Part shown: positions 42,475-52,681 of the stretch, piece after piece
Numbering within the stretch: the first letter of the stretch is position 1
Layout: the number at the start of each line of letters is the position of its first letter
Assembly (NCBI GenBank): GCA_964491265.1
Contig: CAZBFP010000003.1
Location: 62,001 to 126,000 of the forward strand
Reading direction: 5' to 3'
DNA length: 64,000 nucleotides
DNA from: JBBAGC01 sp964491265
GTDB taxonomy: Bacteria > Spirochaetota > UBA4802 > UBA5550
Made by a program: the position numbers and the translations under genes
The notes under the pieces: model-generated
What the model saw: the letters and a program-made list of their open reading frames with translations, nothing else
What the model was told of the DNA's origin: nothing
Databases searched by the model: none

Positions 42475-42984
42475 ATGGAAGTTATACAGGATGGTTTGCT
42501 TAAGGTTAGTCCGGGTTTATTACTGTGGACAATAATAACATTTGTAGTGTTGTTGCTGATCCTCTGGAAAGCAGCCTGGAAACCTGTTGTTGAGGCACTT
42601 GATGCCAGGGCAGAAAAAGTACGCAGCGATATTGAAAGTGCTGACAGATCAAGGCAGGATGCTGAAAAGCTTCTTGCTCAGCACAAAGAGATGATGGATC
42701 ATGCGAAAAATGAAGCTGCAAAAATTATTGCAGACGGAAAATCGGCAGCTGAGAACATCAAAAATGAGATCATCGAGAAAGCTAATGCTGAAGCTAAAGG
42801 TTTATCTGAAAGAGTTAAGAAAGAGATAAGCCTTGCTAAGGATAAGGCTTTGTCGGAAATTAAGGCTGAGGTTGTTATTCTTTCAACAGATATAGCTGCG
42901 AAAATAATAAGCAAAAACCTTAATCCGGATGATCAGAAAGCTTTAGTAGAAGAGACTCTTAATAAAGTTGGAACAGTTCAGTAA
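42475..42984 (+). CDS. atpF: ATP synthase F0 subunit b
   Basis: About 169 residues from ATG 42475 (in-frame TTG codons lie upstream at 42460). One N-terminal membrane helix (GLLLWTIITFVVLLLILWKA) is followed by the conserved WKPVVEALDARAEKV and then a long charged right-handed coiled coil. It forms the peripheral stalk with subunit delta. It sits between atpE and atpH in standard order. Confidence 0.93.
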   Translation: MEVIQDGLLKVSPGLLLWTIITFVVLLLILWKAAWKPVVEALDARAEKVRSDIESADRSRQDAEKLLAQHKEMMDHAKNEAAKIIADGKSAAENIKNEIIEKANAEAKGLSERVKKEISLAKDKALSEIKAEVVILSTDIAAKIISKNLNPDDQKALVEETLNKVGTVQ

Positions 42985-43026
42985 CCTGAACTGTTCCACT
43001 TAATAAAAGAAAAAAGGGTAATCAAA

Positions 43027-43596
43027 GTGGCACTAAACGATGTGGCTCGAGTTTATGCTAGTTCAATTTTTGAAATAGCAAAAGAAAAAAATATAATTTC
43101 CCAGGTTGAAGAGGAATTGGCAGTAATTGTCCAGACTCTTGCTGAGGAAGCAGAATTTAGAAGTTATATAAACGCTCCTGGTATTGCCAGTGAAGTTAAG
43201 AAATCTTTTATAAATAAAGTCTTTGCCGGTAATATTTCTGAAAACACTATGAATTTATTGAACTTATTGATTGATAACGGACGTCAGGAATCAATCAGTG
43301 GTATCTATGAAGCTTTTGTGGAATTAGATGATATGCATAATAACAGAGAGCGGATTACTGTTATCACCCAAACCCCTTCTAGTGAATCACTGATTGATAA
43401 TATTAAAAGTCAGATCGGGAAGAAGCTAAATAAAGAAATTATTGTAACTGAAAAAGTTGATGAATCTATCCTGGGTGGTATTATAATCAAGATTGGTGAC
43501 CTTGTTATTGACGGATCTTTAGCCAAAGGATTAAAAAATATAAAAAGTAATCTATTAAATAGTAAAGTCAGGAGTGAAGTGGCTTATGAAGATTAG
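43027..43596 (+). CDS. atpH: ATP synthase F1 subunit delta
   Basis: This 189-residue protein starts at GTG with AAGGG upstream. VARVYASSIFEIAKEKN is the family N terminus and DESILGGIIIKIGDLVIDGS is the conserved C-terminal block. It links F1 to the peripheral stalk. It overlaps atpA by 11 bases. Confidence 0.93.
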   Translation: MALNDVARVYASSIFEIAKEKNIISQVEEELAVIVQTLAEEAEFRSYINAPGIASEVKKSFINKVFAGNISENTMNLLNLLIDNGRQESISGIYEAFVELDDMHNNRERITVITQTPSSESLIDNIKSQIGKKLNKEIIVTEKVDESILGGIIIKIGDLVIDGSLAKGLKNIKSNLLNSKVRSEVAYED

Positions 43597-45088
43597 AACA
43601 GAAGAAATAAAGTCGATTATAAAGCAGGAAATTGAGAACTATAAATCTGAACTTGAAGTCAGTGAAGTAGGGACTGTAATACAGATCGGTGATGGTATTG
43701 CTAAAATTCACGGTCTTGGGAATGCCATGTCAGGTGAGATGCTTGAATTTGAAAATGGTATTCAGGCAATGGTACTGAACCTGGAAGAGGACACTATCGG
43801 TGCTGCTATCCTGGGGAATTACCTTGAGATTTCCGAGGGGGACTCTGTAAAGAGGCTTAATAAAATCCTTGCTGTTCCTGTGGGTGAGGAGTTACTGGGG
43901 CGTGTAGTTACACCGCTTGGTGAGCCTATTGACGGAAAAGGACCTATCAATACTACACAGATAAGACCTGTTGAGTACCTTGCACCTGGAATTTCCAAAA
44001 GAAAACCTGTACATGAACCTCTACAGACAGGTATTAAAGCAATTGACTCAATGATTCCTATTGGAAGGGGACAGCGTGAGCTGATTATTGGTGACAGAAA
44101 AACCGGTAAAACAGCTATTGCTGTTGATACTATAATAAACCAGAAAGGTAAAGATGTAATTTGCGTTTATGTGGCTATCGGGCAGAAAGCTTCAACAGTT
44201 GCTGATGTTGTTGAAAAGCTTGAGTCTACAGGCGCGATGGATTATACAATTGTAGTAGTTGCTAATGCGTCAGATCCTGCACCTCTTCAGTATATTGCTC
44301 CTTATGCAGGGACTGCAATGGCTGAGTATTTCATGTATGAAAAACATGGTCACACCCTTTGTGTATATGATGACCTTTCTAAACAGGCAAATGCCTATCG
44401 TGAACTTTCACTGCTTCTCAGGAGACCTCCGGGACGTGAAGCTTATCCCGGTGATATTTTTTACTGTCACTCCAGACTGCTTGAAAGAGCATGTAAGCTT
44501 TCAGATGCTATGGGTGCAGGAAGCCTGACAGCTCTTCCAATTATTGAGACACAGGAGGGTGAAGTTGGAGCATATATCCCGACAAACGTAATCTCTATTA
44601 CAGATGGACAGATATACCTTCTTCCTAACCTTTTTGCATCAGGTGTTAGACCTGCTGTCGATGTTGGTATATCAGTATCAAGGGTAGGAGGATCAGCGCA
44701 GATTAAGGCCATGAAAAAATATGCCGGTTCCCTTCGTCTTGACCTTGCTCAGTTCCGTGAACTTGAAGCTTTTGCTCAGATGGGTACAGAACTTGACCCT
44801 GCAACACAGAGGCAGCTTGATAGAGGATTACGTCTTGTTGAACTTCTAAAACAGGGGCAGTATGTTCCAATGGATGTTGTTGATCAGGTTATCATGATCT
44901 TTGCCGGTACACAGGGTCATCTTGATAAACTGCCGGTTGCCAGGGTAAAAGAATTTGAAATACAGCTTCTGGATCATATTAAAGCTTCACATAAGAATAT
45001 AGCGGACGAAATTGCTGAAACTAAAGAATTGAAAAGTGTTGATGAATTAAACAAAATTCTGGCTGATTTTGTGCAGAAGTATCTTTAA
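43586..45088 (+). CDS. atpA: ATP synthase F1 subunit alpha
   Basis: A 500-residue protein from ATG 43586, inside the end of atpH (a GTG at 43574 is less likely). Walker A is IIGDRKTGKTAIAVD; GREAYPGDIFYCHSRLLERA and ALPIIETQEGEVGAYIPTNV are family blocks, with the arginine finger in SVSRVGGSAQIKAMK. Non-catalytic nucleotide-binding subunit. Confidence 0.97.
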   Translation: MKIRTEEIKSIIKQEIENYKSELEVSEVGTVIQIGDGIAKIHGLGNAMSGEMLEFENGIQAMVLNLEEDTIGAAILGNYLEISEGDSVKRLNKILAVPVGEELLGRVVTPLGEPIDGKGPINTTQIRPVEYLAPGISKRKPVHEPLQTGIKAIDSMIPIGRGQRELIIGDRKTGKTAIAVDTIINQKGKDVICVYVAIGQKASTVADVVEKLESTGAMDYTIVVVANASDPAPLQYIAPYAGTAMAEYFMYEKHGHTLCVYDDLSKQANAYRELSLLLRRPPGREAYPGDIFYCHSRLLERACKLSDAMGAGSLTALPIIETQEGEVGAYIPTNVISITDGQIYLLPNLFASGVRPAVDVGISVSRVGGSAQIKAMKKYAGSLRLDLAQFRELEAFAQMGTELDPATQRQLDRGLRLVELLKQGQYVPMDVVDQVIMIFAGTQGHLDKLPVARVKEFEIQLLDHIKASHKNIADEIAETKELKSVDELNKILADFVQKYL

Positions 45089-45118
45089 ACCATAAAAAAA
45101 CCATTTGAGGATTGAGTT

Positions 45119-46000
45119 GTGGCTAATCAAAGAGACATTAAAAGACGGATAAAATCTGTTAAAAATACCAGAAAGATAACTTCAACTATGGAAATGGTTG
45201 CGACCTCTAAGATGAAGAAAACCAGTGAGAGGCTCGCACAGTCCAAGCCATATGAAGAGAAGGTTAATGGAGTTATTTCAAATTTAATGACAGCCGGGTT
45301 TTCAACTTTAAGTCATCCTTTGTTAAGGGATGTGGCTAACCCCTCCAGGGTTCTTATTTTTCAGATAACCGGGAACAGGGGGCTCTGTGGCAGTTATAAC
45401 ACAAGAGTTATAGACAATACTCTAAGGTTCAAGGAACAACTTGAATCTGAAGGCAAAGAGGTGCTTTTATATGTAATTGGTAAAAAAGCAGCATCTTATT
45501 ATAAGTTTATTAAGGTGGATATGCATAAAAATGCATTAAATCTTGAAGATAAATTAACGTATGAAGATGCAGCTTCAATAGGAGATGAACTTGCACAGGT
45601 TTTTGTGACAGGTGAGGTTCATGAAGTATATATATCCTATACAAAGGTTAATACATCTTCTAACCAGAAACCGGATATGTTAAAACTCCTGCCAATTACC
45701 CCGGACATGGAAATTGACAGTGATGAAATACCGAATGCCAGTCTGGATTATATTTTTGAGCCTGAACCGGCAAAAATATTTTCCTATATACTTCCACTGT
45801 ATTTAAAGGTACGGCTATTTACCTGTTTTCTTGAATCTGCATATTCCGAACATTTTGCAAGGCGTGTTGCAATGAAGAATGCTACGGATGCTGCAAAAGA
45901 TATGATAAAGAATCTTAATATTACCTATAACAGGGTAAGACAGGATAAAATAACAACAGAAATTTCTGAAATTGTTGGTGGGGCATCCGCTCTTGAATAA
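45119..46000 (+). CDS. atpG: ATP synthase F1 subunit gamma
   Basis: This 293-residue protein starts at GTG behind GAGG. The N-terminal helix (RRIKSVKNTRKITSTMEMVA) and the C-terminal helix (RVAMKNATDAAKDMIKNLNI...EISEIVGGASAL) form the rotating shaft. GNRGLCGSYNTRV is the central Rossmann-domain mark. Confidence 0.96.
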   Translation: MANQRDIKRRIKSVKNTRKITSTMEMVATSKMKKTSERLAQSKPYEEKVNGVISNLMTAGFSTLSHPLLRDVANPSRVLIFQITGNRGLCGSYNTRVIDNTLRFKEQLESEGKEVLLYVIGKKAASYYKFIKVDMHKNALNLEDKLTYEDAASIGDELAQVFVTGEVHEVYISYTKVNTSSNQKPDMLKLLPITPDMEIDSDEIPNASLDYIFEPEPAKIFSYILPLYLKVRLFTCFLESAYSEHFARRVAMKNATDAAKDMIKNLNITYNRVRQDKITTEISEIVGGASALE

Positions 46001-46048
46001 TAATAGGTTAACAGGTTTAACTTAATTTAAGGATTAAGGAGTAGATTT

Positions 46049-47461
46049 ATGAGTGAAAATATTGGAAAGGTAATACAGGTTATAGGCTCTACCCTCGACG
46101 CAGAGTTTGCTGAAGGGAAGCTTCCTGCACTTTTTAACGCTATCGTAATAGAAACTGAAGTTATGGGTGAAAAAATAAAGCTTATTAGTGAAGTTCAGCA
46201 GCATCTTGGCGGAAATAAAGTTCGTGCAGTTGCTCTTGCTTCTACTGATGGATTAAAAAGAGGCGATATTGTAGTAGATACTGGAGCGCCTATCTCCGTT
46301 CCTGTTGGTCCTGAAACGCTGGGACGTATTTTTAATCTTCTTGGTGAGCCTATTGATGATCAGGGTCCGGTTGATGCTAAAGAATACAGGCCAATACACC
46401 ATGAACCTCCCAAGTTTGATCAGCTTGTTCCTAAATCGGAACAGTTTGAAACCGGGATCAAAGTGATCGACCTTTTAGCTCCCTATATAAAGGGTGGTAA
46501 AACCGGTTTATTCGGCGGAGCCGGAGTTGGTAAAACAGTTATTATTATGGAGCTTATCAATAACGTTGCACAGCAGCATGGCGGTTATTCTGTATTTGCC
46601 GGTGTTGGTGAAAGAACCAGAGAAGGTAATGACCTCTGGCTTGAGATGACAGAGTCAGGAGTTATAAATAAAGCATGTTTATGCTATGGTCAGATGAATG
46701 AGCCCCCTGGAGCACGTCTCCGGGTTGCACTTTCTGCTCTTACCATGTGTGAGTATTTCAGAGATATGTCGGGAAGTGATGTACTTCTCTTTGTTGATAA
46801 TATATTCCGTTTTTCTCAGGCAGGTTCTGAGGTATCCGCTCTGCTTGGACGTATGCCTTCAGCGGTTGGTTATCAGCCTACACTTGCTACTGAAATGGGT
46901 AAGCTTCAGGAAAGGATTACATCAACAAAGAATGGATCAATTACATCTGTTCAGGCTGTATATGTACCTGCGGATGACCTTACTGACCCTGCTCCTGCAA
47001 CAGCGTTTATTCACCTTGACTCACAGACAGTTCTTTCCCGTCCTATTGCAGAAAAGGGAATTTATCCTGCGGTTGATCCTCTTGAATCATCATCTCGTCT
47101 ACTGGCTGCTGAACTTGTTGGTGATGAGCATTACAATACTGCGATGGAAGTTAAAAGGATTCTCCAAAGATATAAGGACCTTCAGGATATTATTGCAATT
47201 CTTGGTATGGACGAGCTTTCAGAAGAGGATAAACTTCTGGTTCAGAGAGCCAGAAAAATCGAACGATTTTTATCGCAGCCGTTTTTTGTTGCTGAGCAGT
47301 TTACCGGAATGCCGGGTAAATATGTAAAACTTGAAGATTCAATCAAAAGTTTTAAAGCGCTTATTGCTGGTGAGTATGACGAACTACCGGAGCAGGCTTT
47401 TTATATGGTAGGAACTATTGAAGAAGCAATTGAAAAAGCTAAAAAACTTACAGGAAATTAG
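46049..47461 (+). CDS. atpD: ATP synthase F1 subunit beta
   Basis: A 470-residue catalytic subunit with a strong AAGGAG ribosome site. Walker A is FGGAGVGKTVIIMEL; VGERTREGNDLWLEM carries the catalytic Glu; Walker B is VLLFVDNIFRFSQAG; LLGRMPSAVGYQPTLATEMG is the family block. Complete and standard. Confidence 0.98.
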   Translation: MSENIGKVIQVIGSTLDAEFAEGKLPALFNAIVIETEVMGEKIKLISEVQQHLGGNKVRAVALASTDGLKRGDIVVDTGAPISVPVGPETLGRIFNLLGEPIDDQGPVDAKEYRPIHHEPPKFDQLVPKSEQFETGIKVIDLLAPYIKGGKTGLFGGAGVGKTVIIMELINNVAQQHGGYSVFAGVGERTREGNDLWLEMTESGVINKACLCYGQMNEPPGARLRVALSALTMCEYFRDMSGSDVLLFVDNIFRFSQAGSEVSALLGRMPSAVGYQPTLATEMGKLQERITSTKNGSITSVQAVYVPADDLTDPAPATAFIHLDSQTVLSRPIAEKGIYPAVDPLESSSRLLAAELVGDEHYNTAMEVKRILQRYKDLQDIIAILGMDELSEEDKLLVQRARKIERFLSQPFFVAEQFTGMPGKYVKLEDSIKSFKALIAGEYDELPEQAFYMVGTIEEAIEKAKKLTGN

Positions 47462-47463
47462 TA

Positions 47464-47868
47464 ATGGAACGTTTATTAGACTGTACCATATTAACACCTG
47501 AAAAACTGATTTATCAGGGCGAAGCAGGATTTGCAGTAGTTCAGGCATATAATGGTGAATTGGGATTTCTTTATGACCACGCACCTTTAATTTCCATGCT
47601 CGGGATGGGGGAAGTACGTCTCAGAAATCCTAAAAGCATAGATTACTTTGTAATAGAAGGCGGAATTGTTGAAATCAAGAACAATAAGCTTATTATTCTT
47701 GCTGAACGTGCTGTTAAGAAAACTGATCTTAATGCAGTTGAACTTCAGAAAAAAATTGATGAATATGATGAGACTATTGTTAGAGAAAGGCCCGATTTTA
47801 AAGAAAGATTCCTTATAAAAATTGAGCAGGATAAACTTAAAATAAAATTAAAAGTAGCAAAAAAATAA
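47464..47868 (+). CDS. atpC: ATP synthase F1 subunit epsilon
   Basis: This 134-residue protein starts three bases after atpD. The N-terminal beta sandwich has YNGELGFLYDHAPLISML and YFVIEGGIVEIKNNKLIIL; the C terminus is helical and Lys-rich, as the regulatory helices of epsilon are. It ends the operon before a terminator. Confidence 0.93.
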   Translation: MERLLDCTILTPEKLIYQGEAGFAVVQAYNGELGFLYDHAPLISMLGMGEVRLRNPKSIDYFVIEGGIVEIKNNKLIILAERAVKKTDLNAVELQKKIDEYDETIVRERPDFKERFLIKIEQDKLKIKLKVAKK

Positions 47869-47890
47869 AACTGATTTTTATGAATTTTTT

Positions 47891-47923
47891 AAAAGGGGAT
47901 CCCGGAAGGGACCCCCTTTTTTT
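47891..47923 (+). terminator. Terminator of the atp operon
   Basis: AAAAGGGGATCCC pairs with GGGACCCCCTTTT with one mismatch, and the T run continues to 47923. It begins 22 bases after the atpC stop. Confidence 0.85.
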
Positions 47924-47976
47924 ATTATTATATTAGAATATGCCGATAATTAATTGATGTATTTTATAAATTTTTT

Positions 47977-48097
47977 CAGTGTTAATTCCTTAACTTTTAA
48001 CTGGAATGAAATGCTCTAATATTCCAGCCGCCGTAGGCGCAGGGAATATTGGGAACATCATTATTGCACATAAAAATATCTTTAGGAATAATTACTG
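47977..48097 (+). repeat. Palindromic element family 1, copy G
   Basis: CAGTGTTAATTCCTTAACTT to CTTTAGGAATAATTACTG, with a partly decayed hairpin (CCAGCCGCCGTAGGCGCAGG). It lies directly after the atp terminator. The remaining space up to 48264 has a TTGACA at 48153 but no clear -10. Confidence 0.88.
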
Positions 48098-48264
48098 AAA
48101 TTTTGTTATCACATGGTTGAGTTATTACCTTTTTTAAGAATATGTAAAGATCTTGACATTAAGTGATAATTTATTGAGAATTTAAATTAAATAATGAGGT
48201 ATATTGTGAATATTTTTTATAGAATTTGCAAAATATAAAATATATTCAGATTAATTTAAATAAA

Positions 48265-50046
48265 ATGACTGATAAAAAAACAGATACTATTGAGTCACCT
48301 TTACAAAGTGACCTTATGAATGAAAATCTTAAAACCAGGCTTCGGGGTAAAATGCCTGAAGGGGTCGATTTTTCGTCAATCGGTTCTATTGATTTATCAG
48401 AAGCTGAGAAAATAGCCACAGAAGAGATTGTTTTCCTGACAGAAGAAGATCTTATTGAAGGTCTTGAGGATTTTGAACTTATTCCACTCAAGTCTAGTGA
48501 ACCATCCATGGAGGAGAAGAATAATCCTGCCAAAAGTCTTTCCCCCGGGTTAAGAATAAAAACAATTTCAGCTGCAGATAATGATGAAAAAGCTGCAGAT
48601 ATTCCAGATGATGATGCTGTTCAAACAAAAGAGAGAGGAGACGAAGTTCCTGCTCCTGAACATACTGAACTTAAAGAAGAAATAGTGATGGGCAGGGAAC
48701 GAAATGATGAGCGGGAATTGATGAGTGATTCAGATCCTGCAATTATTGAGTCACAAAAACCGGACAGAACTTCTTCTGCCGCAGAAAGCACACCTCTGGA
48801 AGATGCTGAATCTGAAACCGGTTCAGAGACTGATTATAAACAGAGAGATGCTGCCGGTTCAGAAGAATCTGTAGAGATAAGTGATATTCCTGAGCCGGAC
48901 AGTGATGATAGAACAGGTTCAGAATCTTCTGTTAAGGAATCCTCCGGTATAACTGAAGATTCAGTGAACATTCAGCTTGAAGATATTTTTTATCAGGTTA
49001 AAGCCGGAGATGATCCCCTTCCTCAGCGATTTAAAACTAATTACCCCATGCAGAAAGCAGTATTTATTGATGATGCTCAGGTTTCGGGCGGCACTACAGG
49101 GGTATTGGTGTCTGCCAAAGATGATCCTTTAACAGACAGGCTGACACGTGTAATTCACGCTTCCGATGCTTCAATGACTGTTATTACTGAAAAGTCGGAT
49201 TATTATGATGATCATACTTATCTCATGGAGGATATGAGTTTTTATGAGAAGAAGGATATGGGGCTGGCCGAAAGTGAGGAGATTTTTCATGTGGATCCAG
49301 ACCTCGATTTTTTTGAAAATGCTATTATTAAAAATGACTTCAGCAGATTTATCCAGGAGATTGACGATTATTATGATGTAGTTAAAATCGAAAGTGAAAG
49401 TCAGATCTCTGAGATACTGGGGATTAATTCTGAAGAACGGGAGTTAATTGAAAAAGATCTCTTTGCCGGATATTATAGTAATATCGATTTTGAGTCGGAA
49501 ATAGATTTTTTAAATCCTGACCTTGATTTTATTAATAGGGTTTTTGTCCAGAATAAGGAGGTTAGTTACTTAATTGACAAACCGGACAGCTTATTTGACG
49601 AAGAGCGCACATCTATTGAAGATGATATAACATCCCGATCTGCAATTGTATTTGAAGAGGATGTGGAAGATCTTAAGCTCCTTATGCAGAGGGATTATGG
49701 CGTTACAGCTGATTTTGACAAAGTTCCAATAAAACCTGTTTTAGAAGTGACTGAACCTGCTGCAGCAGAAATTGATAAAGAATATCTGCAAGATGATAAT
49801 AAAGCACTTCCATCTGAAAAAAATAATGATATAATTAATATTACCGACAAGGTGATTATCCTTGATGATAGAGCTGGAGTAAATGCTTTTGCAGGGAAAT
49901 TCCCTGATAAGGAGGAGGACCTTGTTAAGCTTTTCTCTTACCTTGATGGATTATTTGAGAAACTTCCGGAAGAAACAATAAAGAAATTTGCTGAATCTGA
50001 ATATTTTGATCTATATGTTAAAGTTATGAATGAAATAGGTGCATAG
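48265..50046 (+). CDS. Large acidic protein with an internal repeat
   Basis: About 593 residues from ATG 48265 (an in-frame TTG lies at 48226); there is no clear ribosome site. The first 250 residues are low-complexity and Asp/Glu/Ser-rich. The second half contains two related units, HVDPDLDFFENAIIKNDFSR and FLNPDLDFINRVFVQNKEVS, about 74 residues apart. No signal or membrane segment is present and no known family is recognised. The gene ends one base before the ATG of the GAF protein, so the two form a coupled pair, probably a signalling complex. Confidence 0.7.
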   Translation: MTDKKTDTIESPLQSDLMNENLKTRLRGKMPEGVDFSSIGSIDLSEAEKIATEEIVFLTEEDLIEGLEDFELIPLKSSEPSMEEKNNPAKSLSPGLRIKTISAADNDEKAADIPDDDAVQTKERGDEVPAPEHTELKEEIVMGRERNDERELMSDSDPAIIESQKPDRTSSAAESTPLEDAESETGSETDYKQRDAAGSEESVEISDIPEPDSDDRTGSESSVKESSGITEDSVNIQLEDIFYQVKAGDDPLPQRFKTNYPMQKAVFIDDAQVSGGTTGVLVSAKDDPLTDRLTRVIHASDASMTVITEKSDYYDDHTYLMEDMSFYEKKDMGLAESEEIFHVDPDLDFFENAIIKNDFSRFIQEIDDYYDVVKIESESQISEILGINSEERELIEKDLFAGYYSNIDFESEIDFLNPDLDFINRVFVQNKEVSYLIDKPDSLFDEERTSIEDDITSRSAIVFEEDVEDLKLLMQRDYGVTADFDKVPIKPVLEVTEPAAAEIDKEYLQDDNKALPSEKNNDIINITDKVIILDDRAGVNAFAGKFPDKEEDLVKLFSYLDGLFEKLPEETIKKFAESEYFDLYVKVMNEIGA

Positions 50047-50047
50047 A

Positions 50048-51982
50048 ATGGGCCTCCTTGAAAGGGCATTGCAGTATAAACAGAGACTTAATGATGACGG
50101 CAGGGAAACCCTTATTGATACAATAAAGGGCCCGGCAGAAACTGATTTTATAATTAAGACAGATGCTCTGACCCTTGATGCTCCGTATGATGATTTTTTA
50201 TCTCTCGAATCTGAAACAGATAAAACTGAAAATACTGTATCGGTTGAAGAGGAGGTTGATTCAAATGATGCTGCTGATGCATCTGTAGAAAATGAAATTG
50301 TGGTGAACTCTGTAGATAGAGTTGAAACAGATAAATTTACAGAAGTTCCTGAAATTCCAGGGCTTTCAGTTAACAGTGATTTCTCAGATCCGCAGGGTGG
50401 TTCCGATTATAAAGAGGAAATAGAATCTGAATCAGAAGATTATTCAGATCAGGTTGAGCTCCATGATAGCAGTGTATCTGGTGTTGTTGATGAGCAGAAT
50501 ATCCCTCAGTCTGATAAAAGCGGATTAAATGAAGTCCCCTATTTTGATGATTATATGGTTCTTTTTGAGATTCAGAAAGAGTTATATAAAAATCAGTCTG
50601 TTGAAGAGGTTTTCAGTACAATTCTTTTTTCCGTAATGGGGCAGATGGGTGTCTCTTCTGCTTCAATTCTTTTCCCCGGGAGTGATGACAAATCAAGATT
50701 GGCAATATCCGACTCAATTGGCTTAAAGGTAACTGAAGATTCTCTTTTCTGGGAAAGAGGGGAGGGGATTCTTGAAATACTGGAGAATAACAGAGAAGTA
50801 CTCGATATAGAGAATTTTAAAAATAATAATGATTTAAGGGAGGAATTCTTTAAATTTGTTTCTATTGATACCAGGCTGCTTGCTCCGATGATTTCTGATG
50901 ATGAGCTTATTGGTGCGGTGAGTATTGGTGAAAAAATCAATGGAGAAAATTTCAGTGAGATAGAAATTGATTTTCTCAATTCCCTTGCAGAAATATCGGC
51001 CAATGTAATTGCTGTTGTTGAGAAGTATGAGAAGGCTGAGTTTGAACGGCTTGCACTCCGTATTGAGTCTGAAATTCTTTCTGATGTTGAGATTTTCCAG
51101 AATTCTTTACTTGGCGCCGCAACATCAAAAGATCTTGGCGATATTATAAGAGCTAATTTTTATTCCCTGGGGCTTGAATCTTACGCTGTATTTATGGAAG
51201 ACGGATCCGGTGCATATTACCCGGCTTTTTTTGAGGAGGAGGATATTCTTGAATTTAACGGCTCCGGTTTTGTTGTAAAAGAGGAAAATCGCTTTATTTC
51301 ATTCCTGATAAAAAAGAATGCATCAATCATTGTTGATGACTTTAATGATTCATCTGTACTTTCTGATACATTCGGGAGAGAGCGGATGGGGAAGATGGAG
51401 CAGTTTATCGCTTATCCATTTGTTATTTCAGGAAGGCTTACCGGATTTATCTCTATATTTAAAATAAATCCTGCTGTAGAATTATCTGACATTGATATGC
51501 GTATACGAAAAGTTTCTAAATTTATATTTCCGTATATTAATAGAATTAATCAGCTCGATCCTGACCATAATATATATAATGACATGACTGTTCAGGTATA
51601 CGGGAGAATTGAGCATGAAATACGGAAGGCAGAGGATCTTGGTATCCCTCTCACAATGATGCTTCTTTCTGTGAAAAACTATAAGAGATATTATGACAGA
51701 TACGGCCGTATCGAAACTAATATACTCTTTAATAAAATTGCATCCGTAATAAAATCAAGGCTTTCCTCCGGAGATTTTTCTTCAAGAATTGACAGACAGA
51801 AGTTTATTATTACACTCCCGGGAAAAGATAAAAATTATGCGGCTAATTTTTCATCAATTCTTAAGAATGAAATTGCAAATTATTTTGCCGGAAGCGATTT
51901 TAAGCTCCTTATCTCCTTTATCACCGCAGAATACCCTCAGGATGGATCTGACCTCTATTCACTACTTGATGTGCTTGACTGA
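50048..51982 (+). CDS. GAF-domain protein with a degenerate GGDEF domain
   Basis: The product has 644 residues. An acidic N-terminal region (about 1-150) resembles the partner protein in composition. A GAF domain spans about 165-330 (LFEIQKELYKNQSVEEVFST, SILFPGSDDKSRLAIS, SDDELIGAVSIGEKI). A second GAF-like domain follows (GLESYAVFMEDGSGAYYP, PFVISGRLTGFISIF). The C-terminal domain looks like a diguanylate cyclase (YYDRYGRIETNILFNKIASV) but has SSRIDRQKFIITLPG where GG(D/E)EF should be, so it is probably inactive. AGGTG precedes the ATG. Likely an intracellular ligand sensor working with the upstream protein. Confidence 0.75.
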   Translation: MGLLERALQYKQRLNDDGRETLIDTIKGPAETDFIIKTDALTLDAPYDDFLSLESETDKTENTVSVEEEVDSNDAADASVENEIVVNSVDRVETDKFTEVPEIPGLSVNSDFSDPQGGSDYKEEIESESEDYSDQVELHDSSVSGVVDEQNIPQSDKSGLNEVPYFDDYMVLFEIQKELYKNQSVEEVFSTILFSVMGQMGVSSASILFPGSDDKSRLAISDSIGLKVTEDSLFWERGEGILEILENNREVLDIENFKNNNDLREEFFKFVSIDTRLLAPMISDDELIGAVSIGEKINGENFSEIEIDFLNSLAEISANVIAVVEKYEKAEFERLALRIESEILSDVEIFQNSLLGAATSKDLGDIIRANFYSLGLESYAVFMEDGSGAYYPAFFEEEDILEFNGSGFVVKEENRFISFLIKKNASIIVDDFNDSSVLSDTFGRERMGKMEQFIAYPFVISGRLTGFISIFKINPAVELSDIDMRIRKVSKFIFPYINRINQLDPDHNIYNDMTVQVYGRIEHEIRKAEDLGIPLTMMLLSVKNYKRYYDRYGRIETNILFNKIASVIKSRLSSGDFSSRIDRQKFIITLPGKDKNYAANFSSILKNEIANYFAGSDFKLLISFITAEYPQDGSDLYSLLDVLD

Positions 51983-52140
51983 TTTCTCCGGTATTGGATA
52001 TTTCAGGCATACAGATGAAAATATCTCCGATTAATGAATTGACGCTTATATACCAATTTCATAATTGACAAATAAAGAATCAGCAGATGGTATTTCCGGA
52101 AATTCACCATTAATAATTTTATATCAGGAGACGGTTGTTT

Positions 52141-52470
52141 ATGGATCTTAATGATAAACTGAAAGAGCTGAGTGAAATGTTCGGGAATGTTAATGACCTG
52201 ACAGATTCAGACCGTTTTATGATACTGGCCACACTTACTACAGATTCAGCATCGAGCATTGTTATTGGTGAGGATGGGCAGTTTAACAGAGACTGGATAG
52301 CGGATAATCTTAGTCCCATACTGGGGCACAACTTAAAGGATTATGATACTTTTGGTAAATGGGAAAAGATTATTCATCCTGATGATATTCAGATATTCAG
52401 GGATCAAAAACAGTATTTCTGGAAAAACCATACAGGATCGATGAATTATCTAAAGCAGTATTTTCATTGA
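52141..52470 (+). CDS. PAS-domain fragment, probably a truncated sensor gene
   Basis: A 109-residue frame with AGGAG nine bases upstream. After a short helix (LNDKLKELSEMFGNVNDLTD) it resembles the beginning of a PAS fold (RDWIADNLSPILGHNLKDYD, WEKIIHPDDIQIFRDQKQ). The chain stops in the middle of the domain, and nothing downstream to 52681 restores it. It is either a remnant of a PAS sensor kinase or cyclase or a minimal sensor. The gap after it carries the lipase promoter. Confidence 0.5.
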   Translation: MDLNDKLKELSEMFGNVNDLTDSDRFMILATLTTDSASSIVIGEDGQFNRDWIADNLSPILGHNLKDYDTFGKWEKIIHPDDIQIFRDQKQYFWKNHTGSMNYLKQYFH

Positions 52471-52621
52471 TGCAGCAGTAAAATCTGACGGCAATCTATT
52501 TAAACACTTACCATTACCTCTTTTAATAAAAGATAAATACATTAAAAAGCTATATATTTGTGCAATTAATTCAGAAATACGAACTTTTTTTTAAAAAAAC
52601 CGGCTGGACGGTAATTTGTTG

Positions 52622-52651
52622 TTGACGTTGTTCCGTAAATGATATTATTAT
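52622..52651 (+). promoter_or_regulatory. Predicted lipase promoter
   Basis: TTGACG (52622-52627), an 18-base spacer and TATTAT (52646-52651) lie just before the GGAGGA ribosome site of the lipase gene. Confidence 0.5.
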
Positions 52652-52681
52652 TCTTTTATACAGATTACTGGAGGAAAATAG

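Noticed and set aside
46698..47327. A 209-codon Leu-rich frame on the plus strand
   Set aside because: It lies in another frame of atpD, whose protein is fully conserved; the Leu/Phe-rich composition is a shadow of the real codons.
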